Of a stretch of 64,000 nucleotides of DNA, positions 17,961-27,550 are shown piece by piece. The translations under genes and the position numbers were made by a program. Under the pieces are notes generated by a model. That model was not told the origin of the DNA. It saw only the letters and a program-made list of their open reading frames with translations, and ran no database searches. Each line of letters opens with the position of its first letter. Positions within the stretch are counted from its first letter, which is position 1. This DNA comes from Niastella koreensis GR20-10 (GTDB lineage Bacteria > Bacteroidota > Bacteroidia > Chitinophagales > Chitinophagaceae), in contig NC_016609.1 of NCBI RefSeq assembly GCF_000246855.1, forward strand, positions 5,778,744 to 5,842,743, read 5' to 3'.

Positions 17961-17987
17961 TCATTAGCATATTCGCACATTAGCCTA

Positions 17988-18752
17988 TTAGCCAATTGGT
18001 TTTCTGTGCTGTGGGCCTCTCAGCATAAACGATTTGCTTTGCTCGATGGCATCCATCACCTGCGCCAGTATTACTTCAGTGGGCGCTTCATAATCTATTT
18101 GCAGCGGCTCCTTAAACGTTACGGTCAGTAAGGTGCCTTTCTTTTTAAACTTCAATCCTTTCTTGTTAAAAGCGCGCCAGAAACCGTTGATCACCACCGG
18201 TACAACAATAGGCTTGCAGAGCTTTATAATATGCGCTGTGCCTTTTCTGCCGGGGGCAAAGGGCGTTGTGGTTCCCTGCGGAAAAGTGATTACCCAGTTG
18301 CCTTCGAGCGCCCGGGTTATTTTCCGGGTGTCTGAAGGGTCCAGTCCTTTGCGCACCTCTGTACCAGCCGAACGCCAGGTCCGCTTAACGGTTAAAGCGC
18401 CACCGAGGGTAAACAAGCGGCTGATAAAACTGCCCCGCATGGTTTCTTCGGCAGCCACATAGTATACGTTGGTAAATGGGTTCAACAAATAATAGGGAAC
18501 GCCCAGTTTATTCTTCTTACGCCATTTCACGGCGCAGAAGATATGCAGGAAGGTAATAACGTCGGCAAAGTAGGTTTGGTGATTGCTTACAAAAAGCACG
18601 TTCTTCCGCGGCAGTTTGGCAATATGCTCGGTGCCCCTGATCTGTAGTTTATTAAAAATAACCAGGCCTGGCCAGGTTATAATGCCTATGATGGGGTATA
18701 ATATTTTTCGTACCAGTTTGAAATGTCTTAACCGTTCACTAAACGAACTCAT
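17988..18752 (-). CDS. 1-acyl-glycerol-3-phosphate acyltransferase (PlsC-like)
   Basis: 254 residues with an N-terminal hydrophobic anchor (about 17-34) and the acyltransferase blocks: NHQTYFAD (57-64) and FPQGTT. Enzymes of this group acylate lysophosphatidic acid at the inner membrane. Two departures from the common pattern are visible: the His-Asp spacing is five residues (HX5D, usually HX4D), and the usual FPEGT glutamate is glutamine. Both suggest a divergent subgroup, so the exact substrate is uncertain. Confidence 0.8.
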   Translation of the reverse strand: MSSFSERLRHFKLVRKILYPIIGIITWPGLVIFNKLQIRGTEHIAKLPRKNVLFVSNHQTYFADVITFLHIFCAVKWRKKNKLGVPYYLLNPFTNVYYVAAEETMRGSFISRLFTLGGALTVKRTWRSAGTEVRKGLDPSDTRKITRALEGNWVITFPQGTTTPFAPGRKGTAHIIKLCKPIVVPVVINGFWRAFNKKGLKFKKKGTLLTVTFKEPLQIDYEAPTEVILAQVMDAIEQSKSFMLRGPQHRKPIG

Positions 18753-18886
18753 TCATCAATATTTTGAAACGTCAATTGACACCGAAATTAAGGAAATGTT
18801 AATAAACTGCTATTGGTCATTTACAGCGCTTACCTGTTTATGTAATTTAAAAGTTTCCTCCATCTTTCAGGTATTAAATAATTACC

Positions 18887-19609
18887 ATGAACAGAATTAT
18901 TACCATTGTTGTTTTGTGTCTTTTAACAACAGGCATCTTTGCCCAGACGCCCAATCCTTTCCCCAAAACCATCAATGTTACCGGTAGTGCCGAACTGGAA
19001 ATTATTCCCGATGAAATTTATGTGGTGGTTACCTTAAAGGAATATGAAAAGAAAGGCGCCGGCAAAATAGACATCGAGAGAATAAAGACCGATTTTCTAA
19101 ACAGCTGCAAAAGTATTGGCCTGCCCGATTCCACCATTACCATCGCAGCCTATGAAGGGCATAATCCAAAATCACCCTGGAACAAAAAGGCCAAAGACGA
19201 ATTATACGCCTCCATTTCTTACCAGGTAAAATTCAACAGCAGTAAAAAAATGGATGAACTGGTAAGTAAGCTCGATGATAATGCTACTCAAGGCTTTGAT
19301 GTTACCCAGGTGTCGCACAGCAAAATACAGGAATACCGCAAGCAGGTAAAAATTCAGGCTATAAAAGCCGCTAAAGCAAAGGCTGAATACCTTACAGAAG
19401 CCGTTGGGGAACAATTGGGCGTAGCAGTGACCATTACCGAAAACCAGAATGACGCCGCGCCTGTAACATTTAATTATAGCAGGAACCAGCTGGCATTTGC
19501 TAATTCTTTCAATTCAAGTTTGTATGCCGGGTCCGATGATAATACCGGCGTTGATTTTAAAAAGATCAAACTCACCATGGAAATGAGCGTAGTGTTCCAA
19601 ATAAAATAG
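18887..19609 (+). CDS. SIMPL domain (DUF541) secreted protein
   Basis: 240 residues. Signal peptide 1-19 ending in FAQ, then a SIMPL domain (VTGSAELEIIPDEIYVVVTL ... KIQEYRKQVKIQAIKAAKAKAEYL ... QLGVAVTI). SIMPL proteins are periplasmic or envelope proteins of unknown biochemical role, some linked to oxidative stress or outer-membrane quality. It is followed by hxpB 40 bases downstream, which has its own promoter box. Confidence 0.85.
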   Translation: MNRIITIVVLCLLTTGIFAQTPNPFPKTINVTGSAELEIIPDEIYVVVTLKEYEKKGAGKIDIERIKTDFLNSCKSIGLPDSTITIAAYEGHNPKSPWNKKAKDELYASISYQVKFNSSKKMDELVSKLDDNATQGFDVTQVSHSKIQEYRKQVKIQAIKAAKAKAEYLTEAVGEQLGVAVTITENQNDAAPVTFNYSRNQLAFANSFNSSLYAGSDDNTGVDFKKIKLTMEMSVVFQIK

Positions 19610-19636
19610 TGGGCCATAAACCTTATCCTTCTTTCT

Positions 19637-19644
19637 TATCTTTG
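19637..19644 (+). promoter_or_regulatory. -7 box TATCTTTG of hxpB
   Basis: Exact TAnnTTTG element whose last base lies only 5 bases before the hxpB ATG, so the transcript should be leaderless or nearly so. No convincing -33 element. Confidence 0.55.
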
Positions 19645-19649
19645 CGGGC

Positions 19650-20306
19650 ATGAAATTTTCCGCAGCAATTTTTGATATGGATGGCCTGTTGATCGATTCT
19701 GAACCCTTGTGGCAGCAGGCAGGCGCTGAAACCCTGCAAGAGTTTGGAGTAACACTTACCGACGAGCAATATAACCTCACCACCGGTTTACGTACGCCCG
19801 AATGGATCGATTACTGGTTCACCCATTTCTCCATCAATAAAGAGCAGGCAAAAGAAGCTGCCAAAACCATTGAACAGGCCGCGCTCGACAAAATAAAAGC
19901 GCATGGCGATGCCATGGAAGGGGTCCAATACATCATGGAGTTTTTTAAAACCAATGGTTACCTGATCGGACTGGCCTCCTCCTCTCCTATGCGGTTAATT
20001 GAAGCGGTGATTGAAAAACTGAAAATTCTACCGTACTTAAACGCAGTTACCTCTGCCGAACATCTCCCTTATGGCAAACCACACCCCCAGGTATTTCTGA
20101 ATTGCGCCGAATTACTAAAGGTTCCATCCACTACCTGTATTTGTTTTGAAGATTCCTTCAATGGCATGATCGCCGCCAAAGCAGCCCGCATGAAATGCGT
20201 GGTAATCCCTGCCCCTCACGTTCACCACGAAGGGCGATGGAATGCTGCGGACAGGAAGTTGTCATCGTTGTTAAAGTTTAATCAGACTGTTTTGGAGACT
20301 TTGTAA
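19650..20306 (+). CDS. hxpB: HAD-family sugar-phosphate phosphatase, HxpB-like
   Basis: 218 residues, haloacid dehalogenase superfamily with an alpha-helical cap. Nucleophile motif FDMDGLLIDSEPLW (D9 and D11), motif II in GLASSSPM, the lysine of YGKPHPQVF and the acidic pair in CFEDSFNGM. Overall pattern is very close to Escherichia coli HxpB (YniC), which dephosphorylates hexitol phosphates and 2-deoxyglucose-6-phosphate. Close substrate assignment is inference from similarity. Confidence 0.85.
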   Translation: MKFSAAIFDMDGLLIDSEPLWQQAGAETLQEFGVTLTDEQYNLTTGLRTPEWIDYWFTHFSINKEQAKEAAKTIEQAALDKIKAHGDAMEGVQYIMEFFKTNGYLIGLASSSPMRLIEAVIEKLKILPYLNAVTSAEHLPYGKPHPQVFLNCAELLKVPSTTCICFEDSFNGMIAAKAARMKCVVIPAPHVHHEGRWNAADRKLSSLLKFNQTVLETL

Positions 20307-21138
20307 TCGTAAAAGGCTTTTGGGCAAACGGCAGCAGGCAGGCAGATAGGAAAGGCAGTAGGCTCCCGATAGCTATCGGGATTCAGTGGGCAGTAGTGAA
20401 AAACAAAAACTCGTCGCGGCAAACTCTAACTCAAAACTAACAACTTAATAACTTACGAACCTACTAACCTTACCTTACAACCCCGAAAGCCTGACTTTAC
20501 TCTCTGGTTAACTTGACTTTACTTTCTCATTTTTCATTCTTCATTTCTTTACTTCAACTTTGTCCTTCCTCTTTTGCCCTTTGCCTTCTTCCTAAAACTC
20601 AAACGGGACGCCCCGGTAAAGACCGGAACACCCCGCTGAGTGTTACTACCCAAAATGAACCTGTATGTATTAAGTTTGAGTACAGGAAGGCTGAACCGGT
20701 TATACCAGTAACAGACATCATCGTACGTAAAGTTGTATTGATTTTGATTAATGGTGGAAACAAACAGCACTTAATGCACTGCAATGAAACGTGTAAATAA
20801 CCTGGAAAATACAGTCGGATTATAAAGAAGTGATTGGCTTCTTCATCTGGCACGGTTTCTTGATTGGACTACGATTTCTGATTTATCCCTACACTGGGGA
20901 TCTGGTTGTATTTGTATGAACCGGATAAGTGGAAAAGTTACTGGCTATTATAATGTGGAATCTCCCGTTTGAGTTGCTGATATAAATATATAACATCGAT
21001 TTTTGTTATGCAAGCTTGTATGCCGATTTTTTATTAACTAATGATGCCAGTCAATCAAGCAGTAATGGGGCTTGGCAATGATAATGTGATAGTTACACAA
21101 GCTATCTCGGTTTTGCATGAACGCTGACAAATGGCCAT
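20307..21138. other. Long intergenic region with word repeats and a palindrome
   Basis: 832 bases without a supportable gene. The first 280 bases consist of the intergenic word families described in findings (GGCAGnAGGCAGGCAG, AACTTAATAACTTACGAAC, TTTTCATTCTTCATTTC, TTTGCCCTTTGCC) and contain the perfect palindrome at 20364-20381. A GC-rich hairpin CCGGTAAAGACCGG lies near 20615-20630. The short open frames here have no gene-like features. Confidence 0.5.
20364..20381. repeat. 18-base REP-like palindrome TCCCGATAGCTATCGGGA
   Basis: Perfect inverted repeat. A variant with the same arms, TCCCGATAATTATCGGGA, is at 30647-30664, and looser versions occur at 32482-32496 and 37151-37166, all intergenic. 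Confidence 0.75.
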
Positions 21139-21174
21139 AAAAAAAGAGTCCTCCCGGTTAAACCGGAAGGACTC
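21139..21174 (-). terminator. Intrinsic terminator of rpsA
   Basis: Stem GAGTCCT / AGGACTC (21146-21152, 21168-21174) extended by CCGG/CCGG inside; on the minus strand it is followed by seven T. About 70 bases after the rpsA stop. Confidence 0.88.
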
Positions 21175-21241
21175 CTATATCATTCAGGAACCGCTTTCAG
21201 CTAACGCCACGTTAAGCGTTGTGCGTTCAGCGTATCAAATG

Positions 21242-23167
21242 TTACTCTTTTGTTTCAGGAGTACCACCTTGTTGTTCTTCCTGCTTTAATTTTTCCTTGA
21301 TCTCAGCTAAAGCGCCCAGGTCACCTAAAGTAGCTTTTTCTACTTTACCCTGAATGTTTTTAACTGCTTTCTTGGTTTTGTCAGCTTCAGCACGGGCTTC
21401 TTTCTGAGCAGCATTCTTTTCTTCCAGCTTGGTTTGTTCCCAGATACGGGTATGCGAAACTACGATGCGTTTTTCATTGCGATCGAATTCGATAACCATG
21501 AACTGAGTTGTTTCGTCAGCGCCGATTGCTTTGCCGTCTTCGCGCATAAGGTGACGGTTAGGTGCAAATCCTTCCAAACCGTAAGGTAACTGAACGATAC
21601 CACCTTTGTCATCTCTGCGGATAACTGTTCCCTCGTGAACTGAACCCACTGCAAATGTACCTTGCAGTGCATTCCAGGGATCTTCTTCCAGTTGTTTGTG
21701 TCCGAGTTGCAGTTTACGATTGTCTTTATCAATTCCGAGGATCACTACGTCGATGTTTTCACCAACTTTAGTGTACTCAGAAGGATGATTAAAGCGTTTC
21801 AGCCAGCTCAGATCGCTGATGTGGATCATACCACCGATACCAGGAGCCAGTTCAACGAACACACCATAAGGAGTGATGTTTTTCACCAAACCTGTATGAC
21901 GGCTGCCTTCTGGGAACTTGGTTTCGATAGTGCTCCATGGATCTTCGCTCATTTGCTTGATAGACAAGCTCATTTTGCGATTATCTTTATCGAGCGTTAC
22001 AATCTTGGCTTCGTACTCATCACCCAGTTTGAAGAATTCTTTCGCATTGATCGGTGTGTTAGCCCAGGTAATTTCACTTACGTGTACCAGACCTTCAACA
22101 CCTGGCATGATTTCCAGGAATGCGCCGTAATCTTCAATATTCACCACTTTACCTTTCACTACAGAACCTTCGTGAATGTTTTCTGGCAGAATATCCCAAG
22201 GATGTGGAGTCAGTTGTTTCAGACCCAGGCTGATGCGTTTTTTCTCATCATCGAAGTCTAATACAACCACTTTCAGTTTCTGATCCAGTTTCAGCACTTC
22301 GCCCGGATGGCTGATGCGGCCCCAGCTGATATCAGTGATATACAACAGACCGTCTAAGCCGCCCAGATCCATGAAGGCGCCGAAATCGGTGATATTCTTG
22401 ATAGTTCCTTCCAGAACCTGACCTCTTTCGAGTTTGCTCATGATCTCTGCACGTTGTGCTTCGATATCGCTTTCGATAAGAGCTTTATGAGATACTACAG
22501 CGTTCTTAATAGCTTCGTTGATCTTCACTACTTTGAACTCCATGGTCTTACCTACAAACTGATCGTAATCAGTTACAGGTTTAACATCGATCTGTGAACC
22601 TGGTAAGAATGTTTCCATACCAAATACATCCACGATCAAGCCGCCTTTGGTTTTTGAAGTAACAGTACCGGTGATAACTTCACCAGTTTTGTGAACTTCA
22701 ACGATTTTTTCCCAGGCGCGGGTAATACGGGCTTGCTTACGGCTGAGGTTAAGGTGACCTTCCCGGTCTTCTTTCTCAACAACCATAACTTCCACTTCGT
22801 CACCGGTTTTCAGGTTTGGCAGATCACGGAATTCGTTTAACGAAACCAGACCATCGCTCTTGAAACCAATGTTGATCACCACATCAGTTTTAGTAAGGGC
22901 CACAACAAGACCTTTTACTAATTCACCGTCGGTAACCGCTTTGAAAGTACCTTCGTAAACAGCATCGTATTTCAGTTTCTCTTCTTTGCTGTACGTAGCT
23001 ACGTTACGTTTGTCAATGCTCCAGTCGAAATCGTCGTGTGCACTGTTGTCAATAACTTCAGTGGCCGGAGCTGCAGGTGCTTTTGGTGTCGCTGTAGCTT
23101 CAGCATCCTGACCGGCTGCAGAAGACTCCTGTGCATCAGCGTTTAATTGTTTAATAAAATGAAACAT
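21242..23167 (-). CDS. rpsA: 30S ribosomal protein S1
   Basis: 641 residues. An N-terminal acidic, Ala-rich extension (about 1-60) precedes six S1 (OB-fold) repeats at roughly 82-148, 165-230, 250-320, 335-405, 422-492 and 508-578, for example GQVLEGTIKNITDFGAFMD and GSVVKGKVVNIEDYGAFLE. A Lys/Glu/Ala-rich tail closes the protein. S1 binds mRNA on the small subunit; in Bacteroidota, where Shine-Dalgarno pairing is weak, its role in initiation is thought to be large. Monocistronic with its own promoter box and terminator. Confidence 0.96.
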   Translation of the reverse strand: MFHFIKQLNADAQESSAAGQDAEATATPKAPAAPATEVIDNSAHDDFDWSIDKRNVATYSKEEKLKYDAVYEGTFKAVTDGELVKGLVVALTKTDVVINIGFKSDGLVSLNEFRDLPNLKTGDEVEVMVVEKEDREGHLNLSRKQARITRAWEKIVEVHKTGEVITGTVTSKTKGGLIVDVFGMETFLPGSQIDVKPVTDYDQFVGKTMEFKVVKINEAIKNAVVSHKALIESDIEAQRAEIMSKLERGQVLEGTIKNITDFGAFMDLGGLDGLLYITDISWGRISHPGEVLKLDQKLKVVVLDFDDEKKRISLGLKQLTPHPWDILPENIHEGSVVKGKVVNIEDYGAFLEIMPGVEGLVHVSEITWANTPINAKEFFKLGDEYEAKIVTLDKDNRKMSLSIKQMSEDPWSTIETKFPEGSRHTGLVKNITPYGVFVELAPGIGGMIHISDLSWLKRFNHPSEYTKVGENIDVVILGIDKDNRKLQLGHKQLEEDPWNALQGTFAVGSVHEGTVIRRDDKGGIVQLPYGLEGFAPNRHLMREDGKAIGADETTQFMVIEFDRNEKRIVVSHTRIWEQTKLEEKNAAQKEARAEADKTKKAVKNIQGKVEKATLGDLGALAEIKEKLKQEEQQGGTPETKE

Positions 23168-23199
23168 GATAAAAACCCGATGATTTTAATTCGGGGCTG

Positions 23200-23207
23200 C
23201 AAAGATA
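23200..23207 (-). promoter_or_regulatory. -7 box TATCTTTG of rpsA
   Basis: Exact TAnnTTTG on the minus strand, giving a leader of about 29 bases. The -33 position shows only a partial match (ACTG). Confidence 0.6.
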
Positions 23208-23527
23208 ATTCAAAATGCTGAATTACAGTCGGTTTATTTGTTTTTTTCCGTTTGGCAACTACCTGATTTACACAATGTTAAACAAGCGCTTTTCAGCAAC
23301 ATTTCCGGCTTGCGGCTGTTGCCCGAAGGGTACGGTATGATTCACATGGCAAAAACGATTAGCCCATCCAACAGTATATATTGCACGAAAATTGTTTGGT
23401 GTTTTTGGGAAAACGTGCATAAATAAGATTGGATTTAACGAATGAAAATTATTTTTTTGTGCTCCTATTCAGACAGGCAATTTTTCTTTTTACTTTTACT
23501 CGAAATTATTTCAACTGACTATTTGTT
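23208..23527. other. Intergenic region, nothing recognised
   Basis: 320 bases between divergent rpsA and the DinB-like gene. No open frame, hairpin or repeat beyond the rpsA promoter at its left end. Confidence 0.4.
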
Positions 23528-24010
23528 ATGATTACACCAGTTTTGATCACATTATTTGAGCGGGACCTGAATAAGCTGACTGAAGAAATTTCCCAATACC
23601 CTGACGACAGCAGCCTTTGGGTGGTAAAGGATGGCATTAAGAACAGTGGAGGTAACCTATGCCTGCACCTGACTGGCAACCTGCAGCATTTTATTGGCGC
23701 CGTACTGGGTGAATCCGGTTATATCCGGAACCGGGAGGCAGAATTCAACTTGAAAAATATCGGCAAACACAAGCTGTTAAACGAAATAGAAAATACTAAA
23801 GTAGCAGTGAAGGATGCATTGGAACAAACCAGCAAAAAAGAGCTGGAAAAAAATTATCCATTGCCCATTAACGGCGAAACGGTAACGACTGAATTCTATT
23901 TGTTGTCTTTGCTGGCGCATTTGAGTTATCATACCGGGCAAATCAACTATCACAGAAGATTATTGGGTTTCCCGCAGGAACAGGAACAAGAGCAGGCGAA
24001 AGCAAAATAA
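23528..24010 (+). CDS. DinB-like (DUF1572) four-helix protein
   Basis: 160 residues of the DinB/YfiT-like metalloprotein superfamily. The expected metal-site histidines are seen in LCLHLTGNLQHFIG and HLSYHTGQINYHRRL. Members include bacillithiol/mycothiol-dependent S-transferases, but most, including DUF1572 proteins, have no known reaction. The C-terminus ends in a short Gln/Glu repeat (QEQEQEQ). Single gene. Confidence 0.82.
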   Translation: MITPVLITLFERDLNKLTEEISQYPDDSSLWVVKDGIKNSGGNLCLHLTGNLQHFIGAVLGESGYIRNREAEFNLKNIGKHKLLNEIENTKVAVKDALEQTSKKELEKNYPLPINGETVTTEFYLLSLLAHLSYHTGQINYHRRLLGFPQEQEQEQAKAK

Positions 24011-24055
24011 ATTTAAAAAACCAGGAAGCTGGGGGTCCCGGCCTTGCGTCGGGGC

Positions 24056-25300
24056 TTACTTCCCTTCCAATGCAGCCGCAATTGCTTTTGCGGCAATGTA
24101 GCCACTCGTCCAGGCATGTTGAAAATTGAACCCGCCTGTAATACCATCTACGTCCAGTATTTCACCAGCGAAATATAAATGGGGTACAAGCTTGCTTTGC
24201 ATAGTGTTGGCATCCACCTCCGATAAGGGGATACCACCCGCTGTTACAAACTCTTCTTTAAAAGTTGTTTTTCCCTGTATTTTAAATTCCTGTGCGCAAC
24301 AATTTGCAATCAGTTTATTCTGCTCCTTCGCCGGCAGATCGGCCCAGCGTTTATCTTCATCTATGCCCGATTGCTGCAGTAAATATTGCCATAACCGTTG
24401 TGGAAGATCGAATGGATTGCGATTGACTATTTTCTGCGCCGCCATCTCGAATCGAAGTTGCTGTAAATGCTCACGTAAAGTTTGTTCATTGAACCGGGGC
24501 AACCAATTTACTGTAATTGCAAATTGCCAATTGTCTATTGCCAATTGCCTCGCTCCCCAGGCCGACAACCGCAACACCGCCGGACCGCTCAATCCCCAAT
24601 GGGTTATCAATAAAGGCCCTTTAGCGGCTAAATTGCTGCCAGCGATCTTTACGGCAGCTTCCGGCACCGACACACCCATTAACTGCGTAATAGCATTCCC
24701 GGGCATGTTAAAAGTAAACAGGGATGGAACCGGTTCTTCTATGGAGTGCCCTGCTTGTTGTAACCAGCTGAATTGTGAAAGCTTGTTGTAACCTCCGCAG
24801 GCAATAACTACATAATCTGCCGTAATGAACCGGGCGTCTGGTAACTCAAGGGTAAATTGTTCTCCTTCCCGCTTCAGGCCTTTCACATCTGCCATCATCC
24901 TGATTTCAACCCCATACTTATTCGCCTCCTTCATTAAACAATCAATGATCGATTGCGATGAATTGGTTACGGGAAACATCCGCCCGTCATCTTCCGTTTT
25001 CAGCGGCACGCCTCTCTCGGCATACCATTGAATGGTATCGGTTGTAAAGAATTGATGAAATGCTTTTTTCAGAAAATTGGCGCCGCGCGGGTAATTGCGC
25101 ACCATATCGGAGATGGTAAAACAGGAATGGGTAACGTTACAGCGGCCGCCACCGGATACCTTTACCTTAGAAAGTAGCTTACTTGTTTTTTCGAGCAGTA
25201 TAACCTTGAGCGAAGGATGCATGCGGGCAGCATTCACCGCACAAAAAAATCCAGCTGCCCCGCCTCCTATAACTACCAGTCGTTTTGTTGCTTCGCTCAC
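24056..25300 (-). CDS. NAD(P)/FAD-dependent oxidoreductase, BaiN/HI0933 type
   Basis: 414 residues. Rossmann FAD motif VVIGGGAAGFFCA (about 9-21), acidic E37 at the end of strand 2, the family signature VSGGGRCNVTH (48-58), and a C-terminal FAD motif GEILDVDGITGGFNFQHAW. Proteins of this family are flavoproteins of mostly unknown substrate. Its start is only 7 bases from the map stop, so it is cotranscribed at the end of the ribosomal operon. Confidence 0.88.
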   Translation of the reverse strand: MSEATKRLVVIGGGAAGFFCAVNAARMHPSLKVILLEKTSKLLSKVKVSGGGRCNVTHSCFTISDMVRNYPRGANFLKKAFHQFFTTDTIQWYAERGVPLKTEDDGRMFPVTNSSQSIIDCLMKEANKYGVEIRMMADVKGLKREGEQFTLELPDARFITADYVVIACGGYNKLSQFSWLQQAGHSIEEPVPSLFTFNMPGNAITQLMGVSVPEAAVKIAGSNLAAKGPLLITHWGLSGPAVLRLSAWGARQLAIDNWQFAITVNWLPRFNEQTLREHLQQLRFEMAAQKIVNRNPFDLPQRLWQYLLQQSGIDEDKRWADLPAKEQNKLIANCCAQEFKIQGKTTFKEEFVTAGGIPLSEVDANTMQSKLVPHLYFAGEILDVDGITGGFNFQHAWTSGYIAAKAIAAALEGK

Positions 25301-25307
25301 TTATTCC

Positions 25308-26108
25308 TTAATCCTTGGTATATAAATTGGGATTGGCTTTCTCCACTTTTTCAATAATGCTGTAATCACTCAGGATCTCAGCTTTTCCTTTACGCACACA
25401 AACATCATGTTCAAAGTGAACGGAAGGTTTGTGGTCAACGGTGCGAACCGTCCAGCCATCTTCTTCGGTATACACATCTTTCTTTCCCATGTTGATCATA
25501 GGCTCAATAGCCAGCACCAGCCCTTCACGCAAAACCGGTCCTATGCCCTTGCGGCCATAGTTAGGCACCTGTGGGTCTTCGTGCATCGACCGGCCCAGGC
25601 CATGCCCTACCAGTTCCCGCACTACGCCATAACCATGTTTTTTCTCGGTATGTTCCTGGATGGCATAAGCAATATCGCCAATGCGGTTGCCGGCCACTGC
25701 TTTTTCAATGCCTTTGTATAAAGATTCTTTGGTGATCCGGATCAGCTTCATTACATCATCACCGGGGTCACCAATCGCAAAAGTATAAGCGTGGTCGCCA
25801 TAGTACCCGTTCTTAAGGGTGCCAATGTCAACCGAAATAATATCCCCTTCCTTTAATTCATTCTTATCGGGAAAACCATGCACCACCACATCGTTTACCG
25901 AAATGCAGGAGTTGAATGGATAGCCTTTATAGTTCAGAAATGCAGGCTCAGCCTGGTGGTCACGAATAAATTCGCCGATTATTTTATCCAAAGAAAGTGT
26001 AGTAATGCCCGGTTTTATTAATCCGGCTATATGGGCCAGTGTTTTACTTACCAGTAAAGCGCTTTCCCGCATCAATGCAATTTCCGCTTCCGTTTTATAG
26101 TAGATCAT
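25308..26108 (-). CDS. map: Type I methionine aminopeptidase
   Basis: 266 residues. Removes the N-terminal Met from nascent proteins. Metal ligands are all visible: D94, D105, H169, E202 and E233, with H77 in the active site. It follows secY as in many bacteria, but in the usual Bacteroidota order infA would come next; here a flavoprotein gene does. Confidence 0.95.
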   Translation of the reverse strand: MIYYKTEAEIALMRESALLVSKTLAHIAGLIKPGITTLSLDKIIGEFIRDHQAEPAFLNYKGYPFNSCISVNDVVVHGFPDKNELKEGDIISVDIGTLKNGYYGDHAYTFAIGDPGDDVMKLIRITKESLYKGIEKAVAGNRIGDIAYAIQEHTEKKHGYGVVRELVGHGLGRSMHEDPQVPNYGRKGIGPVLREGLVLAIEPMINMGKKDVYTEEDGWTVRTVDHKPSVHFEHDVCVRKGKAEILSDYSIIEKVEKANPNLYTKD

Positions 26109-26129
26109 CGCACTTATTTATATTAAAGC

Positions 26130-26165
26130 AAAACCTGACAACTATAACATAAGCTGTCAGGTTTT
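26130..26165 (-). terminator. Hairpin between secY and map
   Basis: Stem AAAACCTGACA / TGTCAGGTTTT (26130-26140, 26155-26165) with a 14-base loop; the minus-strand 3' side continues TTTTG. Looks like an intrinsic terminator or attenuator inside the operon. Confidence 0.65.
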
Positions 26166-26185
26166 GTTTGCTGAGAAATATTTTG

Positions 26186-27517
26186 TTAAATAGAAGAAGC
26201 CGGAGTAACCTGCTGGCGTCCCTGAATTCTTCCACTCTTCATCAAGCCATCGTACTGACGCATCAACAACTGAGTTTCTATCTGTTGCAGGGTATCCAGA
26301 ATTACACCTACCATGATCAGCAGGGAAGTACCTCCAAAGAAAGAAGAAAACGATTGTTGTACGCTCATTCTTTGAGCAAAACCTGGTAATATACCTACCA
26401 GGGCAAGCAATACCGCACCCGGGAATGTGATCTTATCCATTACAGCACCAATGTAATCGGCTGTAGGCTGACCGGGTTTTACGCCGGGGATAAATCCGTT
26501 ATTACGTTTCAGGTCGTCGGCAATTTGTTTCGGGTTAAAGATCAATGCTGTATACAGGAAGGTAAAACCAATTACCATTACTGCATAAATGACCATGTAC
26601 CAGAAGTTGCTATGATTTCCAAACACGGCAGCCAGACCTTTTGTTGAGTCGAAGTTGCTCAGCAGGGTTGGCAGGAACATGATGGCCTGGGCAAAGATGA
26701 TAGGCATTACACCGGCGCTGTTCACCTTTAAAGGCAGGAACTGGCGGGCGCCACCAAACTGGCGGTTACCTACAATTTGTTTAGCATATTGAACAGGCAC
26801 TTTACGAACACCCTGAATAAGGATGATGAGGCCCATGATAATAGCAACCAGGATAGCAATTTCAATTACGAAGATCAGTAATCCGCCACCGCCTCTGTTT
26901 GAGCGGGCGCTCCACTCCTGCCAGATCGACTGAGGGAAGCGGGCCAGGATACCCACCATGATTATCACGGAGCTACCATTACCCAACCCTTTATCGGTGA
27001 TCTTTTCACTCAGCCACATTACAAACAGGGTACCTGCTGTAAGAATGATAGTGGTAGAAACCCAGAAGTAGGGTTTGTACGATTCTACCATGGCCTGGGC
27101 GTTTGTGGTATTCAGGAAAGCAACGTAAGCGCTGGCTTGTAAAATGGTTACCAGCACCGTGAGGTAACGGGTGTATTGATTTATCTTCTTGCGGCCGCTG
27201 TCTCCTTCCTTTTGCAGTTTCTGAAAAGGTGGATACAGGATGGTCATCAATTGAATGAAGATAGAGGCAGAGATATATGGCATGATACCAAGTGCCAGAA
27301 TGGATGCCTGGTGAAAGGCGCCGCCGGCAAAGGCATCGATCAATCCAAGAATACCGCCACCTGCCTGATTAACGGTTATTTTCTCGGGGTCGATACCGGG
27401 CAGAACAATGTGTGTTCCTAAACGGTAAACGGCTATCAGGGCAATGGTCACCAGAATTTTACTCCTCAGTTCCTCAATCCCCCAGATATTCTTAAGTGTT
27501 TGTATAAACTTTTTCAC
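26186..27517 (-). CDS. secY: Preprotein translocase subunit SecY
   Basis: 443 residues with ten transmembrane helices. Forms the protein-conducting channel of the inner membrane with SecE and SecG. Family landmarks: GIEELRSKILVTIALIAVYR at the N-terminus, GIMPYISASIFIQL in helix 2, and NRQFGGARQFLPLKVNSAGV in the cytoplasmic loop. Located after rplO in the spc segment, but separated from it by an intrinsic terminator. Confidence 0.96.
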   Translation of the reverse strand: MKKFIQTLKNIWGIEELRSKILVTIALIAVYRLGTHIVLPGIDPEKITVNQAGGGILGLIDAFAGGAFHQASILALGIMPYISASIFIQLMTILYPPFQKLQKEGDSGRKKINQYTRYLTVLVTILQASAYVAFLNTTNAQAMVESYKPYFWVSTTIILTAGTLFVMWLSEKITDKGLGNGSSVIIMVGILARFPQSIWQEWSARSNRGGGGLLIFVIEIAILVAIIMGLIILIQGVRKVPVQYAKQIVGNRQFGGARQFLPLKVNSAGVMPIIFAQAIMFLPTLLSNFDSTKGLAAVFGNHSNFWYMVIYAVMVIGFTFLYTALIFNPKQIADDLKRNNGFIPGVKPGQPTADYIGAVMDKITFPGAVLLALVGILPGFAQRMSVQQSFSSFFGGTSLLIMVGVILDTLQQIETQLLMRQYDGLMKSGRIQGRQQVTPASSI

Positions 27518-27550
27518 GGATTTACCAAGATTTTTAGATTTCCCTCAAAC

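Noticed and set aside
20549-20853. Short frames in the long spacer after hxpB
   Set aside because: Several frames overlap on both strands with no start signal, conserved motif or gene-like composition.
21662-22261. 199-codon frame antisense to rpsA
   Set aside because: Full overlap with the S1 repeats of rpsA; a shadow caused by the repeated codon pattern of the S1 domains.
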